Origin: Arthrobacter sp. SW1
Lineage (GTDB): Bacteria > Actinomycetota > Actinomycetes > Actinomycetales > Micrococcaceae
Assembly (NCBI RefSeq): GCF_001766675.1
Contig: NZ_MJLT01000001.1
Span: 434,001-498,000, forward strand
DNA length: 64,000 bases
Reading direction: 5' to 3'
The notes under the pieces were generated by a model. That model saw nothing but the letters and a program-made list of their open reading frames with translations. It ran no database searches and was not told where the DNA came from. Position 1 is the first letter of the stretch. Each line of letters starts with the position of its first letter. This document shows positions 9,029 to 17,181 of the stretch, piece after piece. Both the position numbers and the translations under genes were made by a program.

Positions 9029-10267
9029 ATGGCCAACGGACCCATCGTCATCGCCGGCGGCGGCCTGGCCGGCGCCACCGCCGCCCGGACCCTCCGCTCC
9101 GAAGGATTCACCGGAGCCATCACCATCGCCTGCGCGGAAGCGCAGATCCCCTACCTCCGCCCGCCACTCTCCAAGGAATTCCTCCTCGGCAAGGACGGCG
9201 AAGACAAAGTCCCGGTGGTGCCGCAGGACTGGTACCGGGAAAACGACGTCGAACTCCTGTTGGGCGATCCCGCCGTCGAGCTGGCGCCCGGGGCGCACCG
9301 CCTCACGCTCGCTTCCGGCCGGGAGCTGGAGTACTCCAGGCTCCTGATCGCCACCGGCGCCCAACCGCGGCAGCTTCCGCTGCCCGGCAACGAGCTGGTG
9401 GGAGTCAGCACCTTCCGCACCCTGGACGATTCCCGTCGCCTGAAGGAGGAACTGTCCGACGGCGGCAAGCGCCTGGTGATGGTCGGTTCCGGCTGGATCG
9501 GCATGGAAGTCGCGGCGGCAGCCCGCAGCTATGGCAACGAAGTCACCCTCCTGGGTCTGGAAGACATTCCGCTTTCAGGCGCCATCGGGCCGGAGCTGGG
9601 CGCATATTTCCGCCGGCTGCACGAGTCGCATGGCGTGCAGTTCCGCCTGCCCGCGAGCGCCAAGGAGATCAAAGGCAGCGAAGGCCGCGTGCAGGCCGTG
9701 GTGACGGATTCCGGAGAGGAAATTCCAGCCGACCTCGTGGTGATCGCCGCCGGGGTCATTCCGGACACTGCCCTTGCCGAAAAGGCGGGACTGGAGCTGG
9801 AGAACGGCATCCTGGTTGACGCGTCCCTGCGCACCAGCAGCCCGGACGTGTTCGCCGCAGGAGACGTGGCGAACGCGCTGCACCCCTTCACCGGAGAGCA
9901 TCACCGCAGCGAGCACTGGTTCAACGCGCTCAGCGGCGGAAAGGTCGCGGCCAAGGCCATGCTGGGCCAGGACGCGACGCTGGACATGGTGCCGTACTTC
10001 TACACGGACCAGTTCGAGGCGTCCATGGAGTACTCCGGTTTCCCGTCCCTCGCAGCGGGAAGCAGCCCGCTGCTGCGCGGTTCCATGGAGGACGGCAGCT
10101 TCCTGGCCTTCTGGCTGGACGGCAATACAGTGGTGGCCGGCATGAGCATCAACCTGCCCAAGGTGCACAAGCACATCAAGGCCCTGATCTCCGGCCGGGT
10201 TCCGGTGGATCCGGCACGACTGGCCGATCCGGACATCCCGCTGGAGGAGCTGCTCCCGGAGGGATGA
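9029..10267 (+). CDS. FAD/NAD(P)H-dependent ferredoxin reductase
   Basis: This 412-residue flavoprotein passes electrons from NAD(P)H to a ferredoxin-type partner. It has an N-terminal FAD-binding Rossmann motif (IAGGGLAGATAARTL), a second nucleotide-binding motif for NAD(P)H (MVGSGWIGMEVA) near residue 155, and the second FAD motif VFAAGDVA near 278. The C-terminal domain is of the rubredoxin/ferredoxin reductase type (ThcD/CamA-like). I placed the start at MANGPIVIAGG, preceded by AAGGAATCG; the open frame extends far upstream antisense to mnmA. The stop is one base from the end of the convergent cysteine desulfurase gene. The operator-like repeat just upstream ties its expression to the SufR-like regulator. 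No ferredoxin gene is seen nearby. Confidence 0.92.
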   Translation: MANGPIVIAGGGLAGATAARTLRSEGFTGAITIACAEAQIPYLRPPLSKEFLLGKDGEDKVPVVPQDWYRENDVELLLGDPAVELAPGAHRLTLASGRELEYSRLLIATGAQPRQLPLPGNELVGVSTFRTLDDSRRLKEELSDGGKRLVMVGSGWIGMEVAAAARSYGNEVTLLGLEDIPLSGAIGPELGAYFRRLHESHGVQFRLPASAKEIKGSEGRVQAVVTDSGEEIPADLVVIAAGVIPDTALAEKAGLELENGILVDASLRTSSPDVFAAGDVANALHPFTGEHHRSEHWFNALSGGKVAAKAMLGQDATLDMVPYFYTDQFEASMEYSGFPSLAAGSSPLLRGSMEDGSFLAFWLDGNTVVAGMSINLPKVHKHIKALISGRVPVDPARLADPDIPLEELLPEG

Positions 10268-10268
10268 G

Positions 10269-11495
10269 CTAGCCCTGCCCGGACGCCTTTGCGACGGTGG
10301 CGGCCGTTTGGATGCTGGACTCATGCCCGGCCATGCCCGCCTGCTTGGCCCGCGCATAGGCGTCGGGCAGCGCCTGAAGAAGGGCGTCGACGTCGGCTTC
10401 GCTTGAGGTGTGGCCCAGGCTGAAGCGCTGCGCCCCGCGGGCGGTGTCTTCGTCGAGGCCCATCGCCAGCAGCACATGGGAGGGCCGCGGCACACCGGCC
10501 GTGCAGGCGGAGCCGGTGGAGGATTCGACGCCGGCCAGGTCCAGCAGGAAGAGCAACGAGTCCCCTTCGCAGCCGGGGAAGGTGAAGTGGGCGTTGTTTG
10601 GCAGGCGGCCGTCGCCCGGCGCGCCGCGGAGCACGGCCTCGGGCACGGCGGTGCGCACGCCGTCGATCAGCTTGTCCCGGAGCCCGGCAATCCTGCTGCT
10701 TTCCGATGCAAGGTCGACGGTCAACGCGCCGGCCGCGGCAGCGAAGGCGGCGATCGATGCGGTATCCAGGGTGCCGGAGCGTACGTCGCGCTCCTGCCCG
10801 CCGCCGTGCTGCACCGGCGTCAGCTTCACGGAGCGTCCCAGGAACAGGGCACCGACACCTACGGGGCCGCCGATCTTGTGCCCTGATACGGACATCGCCG
10901 CCAGCCCTGAGTCGCGGAAGTTGAGGGGTACGGCACCGAAAGCCTGCACGGCGTCCGAATGCACCGGAATGCCGTGGGCCGCGGCAAGTGCCACGATCTC
11001 CGGGACCGGCTGGATGCTGCCTACCTCGTTGTTGGCCCACATGACCGTCACCAACGCCACCGATGCCGGGTCGCGCTCGATTTCGGCCTTGACCGCGTCC
11101 AGCCGGACAACGCCGTCAGCGTCCACCGGCAGCCACGAGACCTCCGCGCCTTCGTGGCGCTCCAGCCATTCGACGGTATCCAGCACGGCATGGTGCTCGA
11201 CGGCGGAGCAGAGAATGCGGGTCCGCTGCGGGTCGGCGTCGCGGCGGTTCCAGTAGAGGCCCTTGACGGCGAGGTTGTCCGCCTCGGTTCCGCCGGAGGT
11301 GAAGATGACTTCGGACGGGTGGGCGCCCGCCGCCGCTGCCAGGGTTTCCCGCGCGTCCTCGACAGAACGCCGTGCGCGGCGGCCGGAGGCATGAAGCGAC
11401 GAAGGGTTGCCCGTGCGCGCGAGCTCGCGGGTCATCGCCTCGAGCGCGGCCGGCGCGATAGGCGTGGTGGCGGCATGGTCCAGATATACAGGCAC
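10269..11495 (-). CDS. Cysteine desulfurase (NifS/IscS family)
   Basis: This PLP enzyme converts cysteine to alanine and holds the sulfur as a persulfide for Fe-S clusters, tRNA thiolation and cofactors. The 408 residues include the N-terminal YLDHAATTP motif, the PLP lysine Lys207 in [10 protein letters not shown], and the active-site Cys331 in [12 protein letters not shown] followed by [10 protein letters not shown]. This matches the group I IscS/NifS type. The start is GTG. It begins 9 bases after the stop of the regulator gene and has only a weak Shine-Dalgarno, so it is probably co-transcribed and translationally coupled. The nearby mnmA is an obvious sulfur acceptor; no iscU or sufU is seen in this window. 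Confidence 0.96.
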   Translation of the reverse strand: MPVYLDHAATTPIAPAALEAMTRELARTGNPSSLHASGRRARRSVEDARETLAAAAGAHPSEVIFTSGGTEADNLAVKGLYWNRRDADPQRTRILCSAVEHHAVLDTVEWLERHEGAEVSWLPVDADGVVRLDAVKAEIERDPASVALVTVMWANNEVGSIQPVPEIVALAAAHGIPVHSDAVQAFGAVPLNFRDSGLAAMSVSGHKIGGPVGVGALFLGRSVKLTPVQHGGGQERDVRSGTLDTASIAAFAAAAGALTVDLASESSRIAGLRDKLIDGVRTAVPEAVLRGAPGDGRLPNNAHFTFPGCEGDSLLFLLDLAGVESSTGSACTAGVPRPSHVLLAMGLDEDTARGAQRFSLGHTSSEADVDALLQALPDAYARAKQAGMAGHESSIQTAATVAKASGQG

Positions 11496-11504
11496 CTTAA
11501 GAGT

Positions 11505-12182
11505 TTATCGATCGCCCTCGGCCGGGAGGATGCGTGCGCAGCAGTGGCCCGGACGGTCGTCGCCGGAGATCCGCGTTCCCTCGACGCCGCATGATTCCGC
11601 GACTCCCGCCAGGAAGGCGCCGTTCATCGCGCAGACCACCTCCGGGTGGCTGCGCGAGAGCTTGTGGAACGGGCAGTTGACCAACATGTGGCCGCCCGCG
11701 TCATCGGGCTCCGGCTGGTATCCCTGCGCGGCGAGCACCTCGAGGAAGTCCCGTCCGCCCGCAGCCGCCTCGGCGCCTTTGGCACGCGCGCTCGCGAGCA
11801 GCGCCTCCCGGGCCGCGCCGCCGTCGTCGTCCATGGCGGAACTTACCGCCGCGGCGAGCACACTGCCGGCGAGGTCGTAATTGCGCTCCGGAACGGAGGC
11901 GCCGATTTCGGCGAAGAGCGGGACGTAGAACTTGGCGGGCCGTCCCGAGCCGGGGCCGCCCTTGCCTACCGGCTTCCGGAATTCGACGCCGAGCAAACCA
12001 TCGCGGACCAGGCGGTCAAGGTGGAAGGACGCGGTGCTGCGCGGCATGCCCAAGGCGGCAGCGGCTTCGTCCCTGCCGGTGGGTGTCTCCATGGAGGAAA
12101 CGTACTCATACAGCCTGCGGCGGCTCTCATCACCAAGGGACGACAGCGCGGAGAGCCGTTCACGCCAGGAAAGTCCGGTCAT
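11505..12182 (-). CDS. SufR-like winged-helix regulator with cysteine-rich C terminus
   Basis: This 225-residue protein has an ArsR/MarR-like helix-turn-helix at about residues 15-75, including MPRSTASFHLDRLVRDGLLG. Its C-terminal domain carries Cys170, Cys184, Cys198, Cys214 and Cys215, a CX13CX13CX15CC pattern. Four spaced C-terminal cysteines are the hallmark of SufR and related COG2345 regulators, which bind an Fe-S cluster. A role sensing Fe-S or redox status is therefore inferred. It is the first gene of an operon with cysteine desulfurase and is divergent from doxX. Its own upstream region contains a TCTAAA half-site at 12197-12202, and a full inverted repeat sits at 12234-12260, consistent with autoregulation. 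It could instead bind another metal. Confidence 0.85.
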   Translation of the reverse strand: MTGLSWRERLSALSSLGDESRRRLYEYVSSMETPTGRDEAAAALGMPRSTASFHLDRLVRDGLLGVEFRKPVGKGGPGSGRPAKFYVPLFAEIGASVPERNYDLAGSVLAAAVSSAMDDDGGAAREALLASARAKGAEAAAGGRDFLEVLAAQGYQPEPDDAGGHMLVNCPFHKLSRSHPEVVCAMNGAFLAGVAESCGVEGTRISGDDRPGHCCARILPAEGDR

Positions 12183-12196
12183 GGAACAAGGGTAAC

Positions 12197-12260
12197 TCTA
12201 AAAAGGCATCCGTTGATTAAATTCCGGCATGATTCTAAAATCAAGATACCCAGTTTTAGA
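12197..12260. promoter_or_regulatory. Putative operator region: half-site plus TCTAAA-N15-TTTAGA copy 2
   Basis: TCTAAA at 12234-12239 and TTTAGA at 12255-12260 repeat the architecture seen at 8969-8995, again with a 15-base spacer. A separate TCTAAA half-site at 12197-12202 lies 15 bases from the regulator start codon. The region sits between the regulator (leftward) and doxX (rightward), the usual place for an autoregulatory site. Confidence 0.65.
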
Positions 12261-12298
12261 GAACCATAGGAACCCACCCACCAACACAAGGAAGAGCC

Positions 12299-12730
12299 AT
12301 GAAAACGCAAACCACTGCGGCGCACACCAGGATTTCGGCGCTCAGCATGGAACCATCCAGACAGGCCTACCTCCTGCTGCGGACCGTCTTCACCGTGGCG
12401 CCCATCCTCTTCGGCCTGGACAAGTTCACCAAGCTGCTGGCCGACTGGACCGTCTATCTCGCCCCCGCGGCCACCGCCGTCATTCCGGTGACGCCCCAGG
12501 CTTTCATGTACGGGGTGGGCGTCATAGAGATCATCGCGGGCATTGCCGTTGCCGTGCGCCCACGCTTCGGATCGTTGCTGGTGGCCGCCTGGCTCCTGGG
12601 CATCATCGTGAACCTGCTGGTGCTCGGCAACTACTTCGACGTCGCCCTGCGGGACTTCGGCCTCATGGTTGCAGCCCTCGCCCTGAACCGGCTCGCCGGC
12701 AGCCAGGCGGCAGGAAACGGCCGGAGGTAG
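12299..12730 (+). CDS. DoxX family membrane protein
   Basis: This 143-residue protein has four predicted transmembrane segments, at about residues 24-45, 62-82, 90-110 and 112-130, as in the DoxX family. FGLDKFTKLL after the first segment is typical of the family. The biochemical role of most DoxX proteins is unsettled. In M. tuberculosis, DoxX works with superoxide dismutase and a thiosulfate sulfurtransferase in a membrane oxidoreductase complex, which fits a gene controlled with sulfur and ferredoxin functions. The putative operator copy 2 ends 38 bases before the ATG, and GGAAGAGCC is the Shine-Dalgarno. It is convergent with a lipoprotein gene, 11 bases away. Confidence 0.85.
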   Translation: MKTQTTAAHTRISALSMEPSRQAYLLLRTVFTVAPILFGLDKFTKLLADWTVYLAPAATAVIPVTPQAFMYGVGVIEIIAGIAVAVRPRFGSLLVAAWLLGIIVNLLVLGNYFDVALRDFGLMVAALALNRLAGSQAAGNGRR

Positions 12731-12741
12731 TCACAGAGGAG

Positions 12742-13425
12742 TTAGTTGCCCGGCGGGATCAGCGGAAGGTACTTCGCCACATCGGCCTTGGCGCCCGCCA
12801 GGGCCGACGGCGAAGGGCAGACCACCGCGAAGTACGCCGAAGAACCGGCGGTGGCAAAGAGCCGAGCCATCACGCTGAAAGCCTTGCCGCCCGCCGGCCT
12901 CGGATTGAAGGCGAGCACTTCGACCGCGCGCCTGGGCTTGTCATCGTCCCCGCCCCAGCGCAGCGTCTCGGCTTTCAGGGAGTCCGCCGCGATGCTTGGA
13001 TCAAGGTAGGCGAACAGCTTCTCCGTGGATGCTTTGTCATCCCCCGCCACCGCGAGCGCGCCCTGGTTGAGGCTCAGCCGCGTGGTGACTTCGCAGCCGT
13101 CCTTCCGGGCGAAACGGCTCTGGCCCTGGACCTTGTCCTGGATGACACGCCAGCCCGGGACTTCGCGGAGTCCGTCCGAGATCTCCACCGGCACGCCGGC
13201 GGCAAGCGTCTTGCCCGCTTTCAAGGGGAGGTCCTTGGCCGCAACGGCGTCCGCGTCATGGCCGGGGGTAATGGTCGGCGTTGCCAGGACCGACGGCGGA
13301 GGGGTCGGCGTCGTGACCTCCGGATCCGGGACGTTGACACTGCAGGAGGCCAGAACACCCGCCCCGGCAATGAGCGCTGCGAAACGCAGCGGCCGCGCCA
13401 CTGCGCGCCGTACGAATGTCTCCAA
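12742..13425 (-). CDS. Hypothetical lipoprotein
   Basis: I do not recognise this family. The 227-residue product has a short basic N terminus, a hydrophobic core and the lipobox LASC with Cys28, so it should be anchored on the outer face of the membrane. A Pro/Thr-rich linker (residues 32-50) follows. The rest is a soluble domain with two or three cysteines (for example DGCEVTT and FAVVCPSPSA) that may pair. The start is ambiguous: TTG at 13425 gives the full product, and GTG at 13404 would drop seven residues and still leave a lipoprotein signal. The gene stands alone, convergent with doxX and divergent from the J-domain gene. Confidence 0.7.
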   Translation of the reverse strand: METFVRRAVARPLRFAALIAGAGVLASCSVNVPDPEVTTPTPPPSVLATPTITPGHDADAVAAKDLPLKAGKTLAAGVPVEISDGLREVPGWRVIQDKVQGQSRFARKDGCEVTTRLSLNQGALAVAGDDKASTEKLFAYLDPSIAADSLKAETLRWGGDDDKPRRAVEVLAFNPRPAGGKAFSVMARLFATAGSSAYFAVVCPSPSALAGAKADVAKYLPLIPPGN

Positions 13426-13582
13426 ACCGCAGCCCCAATCGTTCCCTGTTCCGTCTTTGCCGCCTCCGAGTCTAACCTGCGCCGTCCAAGCTTCGCCGGG
13501 AACCGGAAGGCGCCTGCGGTTCGTTGTCCTTGCAGGCTGGCTAGACTGGCCCCAACCTCAGACTCCAGAGAAAGGGCCGTGC

Positions 13583-14506
13583 TTGGCCGAGGGCACCAGC
13601 TCCCACTACCAGGTCCTCCGCGTCTCCGTTAATGCAACGGAACAAGAGATCAAGCGGGCCTACCGCAAGGCCGCCCGGGCCGCGCATCCGGACCATGGCG
13701 GAGACCCCGCGGTCTTCCGCCAGGTGACGCTCGCCTACGAGACACTGGTGGATCCCCGCCGTCGGGCGGAGTACGATCGCCGCTACGCCAGCACCCGGCA
13801 GCCTTCCGCCCCGGGAACCGGCGAGGCCACTGCCGCACCTTCCAGCCGTACAACCGTGCACCGACCGAACGTGCCACGCAACACCGCCGGAGATGCGCCC
13901 GTTTACGTCCCGGCGTTCGACGATCCCTTGGAGGTCCCGCTGCTTTCACCCGCTGAGGCGGCGCGGCAGGTCCACGGCATGCCGCGGAAGCGCGGCATTT
14001 TCGGCGCCGAAGCCCGGATCCAGCGGGAAATGCGCACGGTCCAGCTGATCAGTCGGCAGATCCTGCCGGCCATCCCTTCGGCCCGGCTCATCAACGGCCT
14101 GCGATCCCCCTCGGACAACAGCCACATCGACCACGCCGTACTGGCCGGCTACCGCCTCGCGCTCGTAGGCTCGATGCTCCTGCCCAAGGGTGCCTATGCC
14201 TGGGACGGCGTGGCGCTGCGCCATGGCGGGCGCGCCGTCCCGCCGCCGCAGCTGGGGTTGATCGCCCGCCATATGCAGGACATCTTCCCGGAACTGAACG
14301 TCACAGCCTGGGTGGTGGTACACGGGCCCGACACCAATCCGCATGAGCCCGTGATCGACCGCTACCGCCATGACGACGACGGCGGCATCCAGGTGGTCAA
14401 TGCCGCCGGGTTGGCGAAAGGACTCAAGCAGTTCCTTTCCTCGGGCCCGGTGCCGAACACTGTCGTGGTGCCCGTGCTCGCCCGCTTGCTGCGCGGCATG
14501 CACTGA
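13583..14506 (+). CDS. J-domain (DnaJ-like) protein
   Basis: The 307-residue product begins with a J domain at residues 8-68, with the DnaK-activating motif HPD at 35-37 and the usual helix II sequence (EIKRAYRKAARAA). It lacks the Gly/Phe region and zinc-finger domain of DnaJ, so it is a class III J protein. The middle and C-terminal parts contain a roughly 100-residue globular region (IDHAVLAGYRLALVGSMLLP) resembling nuclease-related or NERD-type folds in outline only. I chose the TTG start at 13583 because AGAAAGGG lies six bases upstream. A TAGACT -10-like element lies about 40 bases upstream. It is followed by trmL after 22 bases, but trmL appears to have its own promoter. Confidence 0.82.
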   Translation: MAEGTSSHYQVLRVSVNATEQEIKRAYRKAARAAHPDHGGDPAVFRQVTLAYETLVDPRRRAEYDRRYASTRQPSAPGTGEATAAPSSRTTVHRPNVPRNTAGDAPVYVPAFDDPLEVPLLSPAEAARQVHGMPRKRGIFGAEARIQREMRTVQLISRQILPAIPSARLINGLRSPSDNSHIDHAVLAGYRLALVGSMLLPKGAYAWDGVALRHGGRAVPPPQLGLIARHMQDIFPELNVTAWVVVHGPDTNPHEPVIDRYRHDDDGGIQVVNAAGLAKGLKQFLSSGPVPNTVVVPVLARLLRGMH

Positions 14507-14516
14507 CGCGGCTGGC

Positions 14517-14522
14517 TAGGAT
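14517..14522 (+). promoter_or_regulatory. -10-like element for leaderless trmL
   Basis: TAGGAT lies exactly six bases before the GTG start of trmL, and no Shine-Dalgarno is present. This spacing puts the predicted transcription start on the first base of the start codon. No good -35 is seen. Confidence 0.4.
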
Positions 14523-14528
14523 TGATCC

Positions 14529-14996
14529 GTGTTCCGCATCCTCTTCCACACTCCTGAAATCCCGGGCAATACGGGCAACGCCATCCGCCTGGCCGCCATC
14601 ACCGGCGCCGAGCTGCACCTCGTTGAACCCCTGGGCTTCGATTTCTCCGACGCCAAGCTGCGCCGCGCCGGGCTCGACTACCACGACCTCGCCGTGGTGA
14701 CGGTGCACAAGGACATCGAAGCGGCCTGGAAAGCGCTGGAGCCGGAACGCGTCTTTGCCTTCACCTCCGACGGCGACACCTCCTACACGGAGATCTCCTA
14801 CCAAGCGGGGGACGTACTGCTGTTCGGGCCCGAATCTGTGGGACTGCCGGACTGGCTGAAAGAGGATCCGCACATCACGGCACGGCTGCGACTGCCGATG
14901 CGGCCGTCCCTGCGTTCCCTCAACCTCGCCAACGCCGCGTCGATCGCGGTGTACGAGGCCTGGCGGCAGAACGGCTTCACCGGGGCCCAGCTCTAA
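14529..14996 (+). CDS. trmL: tRNA (cytidine(34)-2'-O)-methyltransferase TrmL
   Basis: TrmL is a SPOUT-class enzyme that methylates the ribose of the wobble nucleotide in tRNA-Leu isoacceptors, using S-adenosylmethionine. The 155-residue product has the family signatures: PEIPGNTGNAIRLAA (residues 9-23), LLFGPESVGLP near 98, and the C-terminal knot motif RLPMRPSLRSLNLANAASI. The length matches the family. The start is GTG, with no Shine-Dalgarno and a -10-like hexamer six bases upstream, so the mRNA is probably leaderless. The assignment to TrmL rather than another short SPOUT protein rests on the length and the RSLNLANA motif. Confidence 0.93.
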   Translation: MFRILFHTPEIPGNTGNAIRLAAITGAELHLVEPLGFDFSDAKLRRAGLDYHDLAVVTVHKDIEAAWKALEPERVFAFTSDGDTSYTEISYQAGDVLLFGPESVGLPDWLKEDPHITARLRLPMRPSLRSLNLANAASIAVYEAWRQNGFTGAQL

Positions 14997-15011
14997 CTCC
15001 GCACCCAGGGC

Positions 15012-15042
15012 TTGACCTTGACGTAACGTCAACTTCTACGCT
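15012..15042 (+). promoter_or_regulatory. MerR-type promoter with 19-bp spacer and perfect dyad
   Basis: TTGACC (15012-15017) and TACGCT (15037-15042) are separated by 19 bases, the long spacer typical of promoters activated by MerR proteins. The spacer contains a perfect palindrome, TTGACGT-A-ACGTCAA, at 15018-15032. The start codon of the MerR-family gene lies six bases after the -10, which predicts a leaderless transcript. Autoregulation by the downstream gene product is strongly implied. Confidence 0.8.
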
Positions 15043-15048
15043 GGTTCC

Positions 15049-15807
15049 ATGAAGCAGGACGAAAGCACCTGGAGCATCTCAGAGGTGGCCAAGGCAAGCA
15101 AGGTGTCCTCACGGACGCTGCGCCACTACGACCAGCTCGGCCTCCTCGAACCGGCGTTCACCGCCCACAACGGCTACCGCTACTACGGCGAGCCGGAACT
15201 GCTGCGCCTGCAGCGGATCCTCCTGCTTCGTGAACTTGGCCTTGGGCTCGAGACCATCGGCGAAGTTCTGGATGGCCAGACCGATCCCGTGGAGGCACTC
15301 GCCGTCCACCGGAAATGGCTACTGGCCGAGCGCGACCGCCTGGACCGCATGTCCAGGACGGTCGACGCCACCATCACAGCACTACGTCAAGGAGCACCCA
15401 TGTCAGCGGAAAACATCTTCAAGGATTTCGACAACAACCCCTACGAGGCCGAGGCGCGCCAGCGCTGGGGCAACGAGGTCGTCGACGAGTCGAAGGCCCG
15501 CCACGCGGCGATGACCACCGAGCAGAAGCAGGAATTCATGGACCAGGCCGACGCCGCGAACCGCGCCGTCCTGGACTGCCTCAACGCCGGGCTGCCGGCC
15601 GACGACGCCAGGACCCAGGCCGCCGTCGAACTCCACTACCAGTGGATCCTGCGCAGCTGGACCCCGAACCGGGAGTCCTACGCCGGGCTCGGCCGGATGT
15701 ACGTGGAAGACCAGCGTTTCAAGGCCTTCTACGACAAGTACGACGAGCGCCTGGCCGGGTACCTGAGCGAAGCCATGACGGCGTACGCGGACGCGCGCCT
15801 CAGCTAG
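15049..15807 (+). CDS. MerR-family regulator, TipA-like (TipAL form)
   Basis: The 252-residue protein has an N-terminal MerR winged helix (residues 7-75, with SRTLRHYDQLGLL), a coiled-coil dimerisation helix (80-112), and a C-terminal TipAS-type antibiotic-binding domain (about 118-252). This matches Streptomyces TipAL in length (253 residues) and layout. TipAS domains bind thiopeptides and other bulky amphipathic drugs. The only cysteine here is Cys177, so the covalent capture by a late cysteine known from S. lividans TipA may be absent. A second ATG at codon 118, with a strong internal Shine-Dalgarno, would give a short form. The gene controls its own MerR-type promoter by inference. It overlaps the convergent gluconokinase gene by 8 bases. 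Confidence 0.92.
   Translation: MKQDESTWSISEVAKASKVSSRTLRHYDQLGLLEPAFTAHNGYRYYGEPELLRLQRILLLRELGLGLETIGEVLDGQTDPVEALAVHRKWLLAERDRLDRMSRTVDATITALRQGAPMSAENIFKDFDNNPYEAEARQRWGNEVVDESKARHAAMTTEQKQEFMDQADAANRAVLDCLNAGLPADDARTQAAVELHYQWILRSWTPNRESYAGLGRMYVEDQRFKAFYDKYDERLAGYLSEAMTAYADARLS
15389..15807 (+). other. Internal translation start giving a TipAS-like short protein
   Basis: AAGGAG at 15389-15394 is followed after five bases by an in-frame ATG at 15400. Translation from it would give 135 residues comprising only the ligand-binding domain, close to the 144-residue TipAS of S. lividans, which arises in the same way. The full-length protein has no Shine-Dalgarno, so the short form may be made in excess and act as a drug sink. 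Confidence 0.65.
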
Positions 15808-16327
15808 TTGTTACCCGGAGGAGTCCAAGCCGGTCGATGACTTCCTGCGCCTCTTCGGCAGGCGATGCCGAAACGGACAGGGAGATGTGGTTCTCGTCCG
15901 TGCTTGGCTCCTCCAGCGCGTCGAACTGGGATTCCAGGAGCGACGGCGGCATGAAGTGTCCGTGGCGTGAGGCGAGGCGGTCGGAGATTTTCTCCTTGCT
16001 GCCCTGCAGGAACACGAAGACCACGTTCTCCCCCCGCAGCACATCGCGGTACTTCTTCTTCAGTGCCGAGCAGGTGATGATGCCCGGCTCCCCGGCCTCG
16101 GTGTGGCCGCGGATCCAATCCGCGATCAACCCGAGCCAGGGCCAGCGGTCTTCATCCGTGAGCGGCTGTCCGGAATGCATCTTGTCCACATTCGCCTGCG
16201 GATGGAGGTCGTCTCCTTCGGCAAGGTCCCAGCCGAGGCGGCCGGCGAGCACGCCCGCCACGGTGGACTTGCCCGAGCCGGACACTCCCATGATCACCAG
16301 TACGGGCTGCTGTGCAGTCTTCGCCAT
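15800..16327 (-). CDS. gntK: Gluconokinase (GntK type)
   Basis: This 175-residue P-loop kinase phosphorylates D-gluconate to 6-phosphogluconate with ATP, feeding the pentose phosphate pathway. Walker A is GVSGSGKST near residue 15. The substrate region EGDDLHPQANVDKM and ITCSALKKKYRD are characteristic of the shikimate-kinase-like GntK family. I prefer the ATG at 16327 (MAKTAQQPVL) because AGACAGG precedes it; an ATG at 16345 would add six residues but has no ribosome site. Upstream, ATATG and CATAT flank a 17-base segment near 16348-16375 and could be an operator, but this is weak. No gluconate permease or GntR regulator is present in the window. Confidence 0.92.
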   Translation of the reverse strand: MAKTAQQPVLVIMGVSGSGKSTVAGVLAGRLGWDLAEGDDLHPQANVDKMHSGQPLTDEDRWPWLGLIADWIRGHTEAGEPGIITCSALKKKYRDVLRGENVVFVFLQGSKEKISDRLASRHGHFMPPSLLESQFDALEEPSTDENHISLSVSASPAEEAQEVIDRLGLLRVTTS

Positions 16328-16398
16328 TGAAAGCCTGTCTCTCATAAATATGATTTAACCGGCTTCAAGCATATGACAGGCGTTACACAGCGGCAAGA

Positions 16399-17178
16399 TC
16401 AAAATCCCGCGATGGTCTGGTTCCCGTTGACGTTGACCACATGGAAGGCCTCCGCACTGGAGCCTTCCGGCAGCCCGGCACGGCGCCCGTTGTCCAGGAG
16501 CATGCCGCGGACGGTCCGCTCCATGGCGGGCAGGTCCGGGTGCTGGCTGGCATGGACCCGGATCGCCTCGAGCTTCTGTTCGACATGCCCGGACACGTCC
16601 ACGAAGTGGTTCTCCCGCTCCCCCGGGCCCGCGAAGAGCCAGAGCCATGGCAACTTGTAGGCGTCGAGGCCGGCCTCAGCCAGTTCCGGGTATGCGAAAG
16701 GATTCTCCACGGCCGGGTAGACGGCGCGGGTGACGATCTCCCCTACAGCCAGGTGGTCCGGGTGGCTCTTCTGCAGCCGCTCCCAGTTCCGCTCCGGGTG
16801 CATGGCCAGCACGATCTGCGGACGGATTTCACGGATCAGCCCCACCACCTGCTTGATGACGTCGTGCGTCACCTCGAGGTAGCCGTCACGCTCATGCAGG
16901 TAGTGGATGTCCTCCACCCCGACGATCGCCGCGGCACGCCGTTGCTCCTCCGCTCGGGTGTCAGTGATCGCATGGTGGCTGTCGGCCTCGAAGCCGCCGG
17001 CATCGCCGTCGGTCATGATGCAGTAGCTGACCTGCACCCCCGCGGCCGTCCAGGCCGCGATGGTGCCGGCAGCGCCGAAGTCGATGTCGTCCGGGTGGGC
17101 GGTAAAACAAAGCACCCGCTCAACGCGCTCCGTGGAGGCGCTGAACGGGCTCTTTGCTGACGTGGCGTCAGTGGTCAA
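16399..17178 (-). CDS. PIG-L/LmbE family deacetylase
   Basis: This 259-residue zinc-dependent de-N-acetylase belongs to the family of MshB and Mca. The metal and catalytic motif AHPDDIDFG lies at residues 27-35, and the later zinc ligand is in KSHPDHLAVGE near residue 148. Actinobacteria use members of this family in mycothiol synthesis and mycothiol-conjugate detoxification, but the sequence alone does not assign this one to either. The start appears to be TTG at 17178, three bases after the ETF alpha stop, with GGAAAGG inside the end of the ETF gene as ribosome site. It is therefore the last gene of the ETF operon, a link whose purpose is unclear. Confidence 0.88.
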   Translation of the reverse strand: MTTDATSAKSPFSASTERVERVLCFTAHPDDIDFGAAGTIAAWTAAGVQVSYCIMTDGDAGGFEADSHHAITDTRAEEQRRAAAIVGVEDIHYLHERDGYLEVTHDVIKQVVGLIREIRPQIVLAMHPERNWERLQKSHPDHLAVGEIVTRAVYPAVENPFAYPELAEAGLDAYKLPWLWLFAGPGERENHFVDVSGHVEQKLEAIRVHASQHPDLPAMERTVRGMLLDNGRRAGLPEGSSAEAFHVVNVNGNQTIAGF

Positions 17179-17181
17179 GGA

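Noticed and set aside
16348..16375. ATATG/CATAT inverted repeat before gluconokinase as a GntR operator
   Set aside because: The half-sites are only five bases with a 17-base gap, and no GntR gene is nearby; support is too weak.
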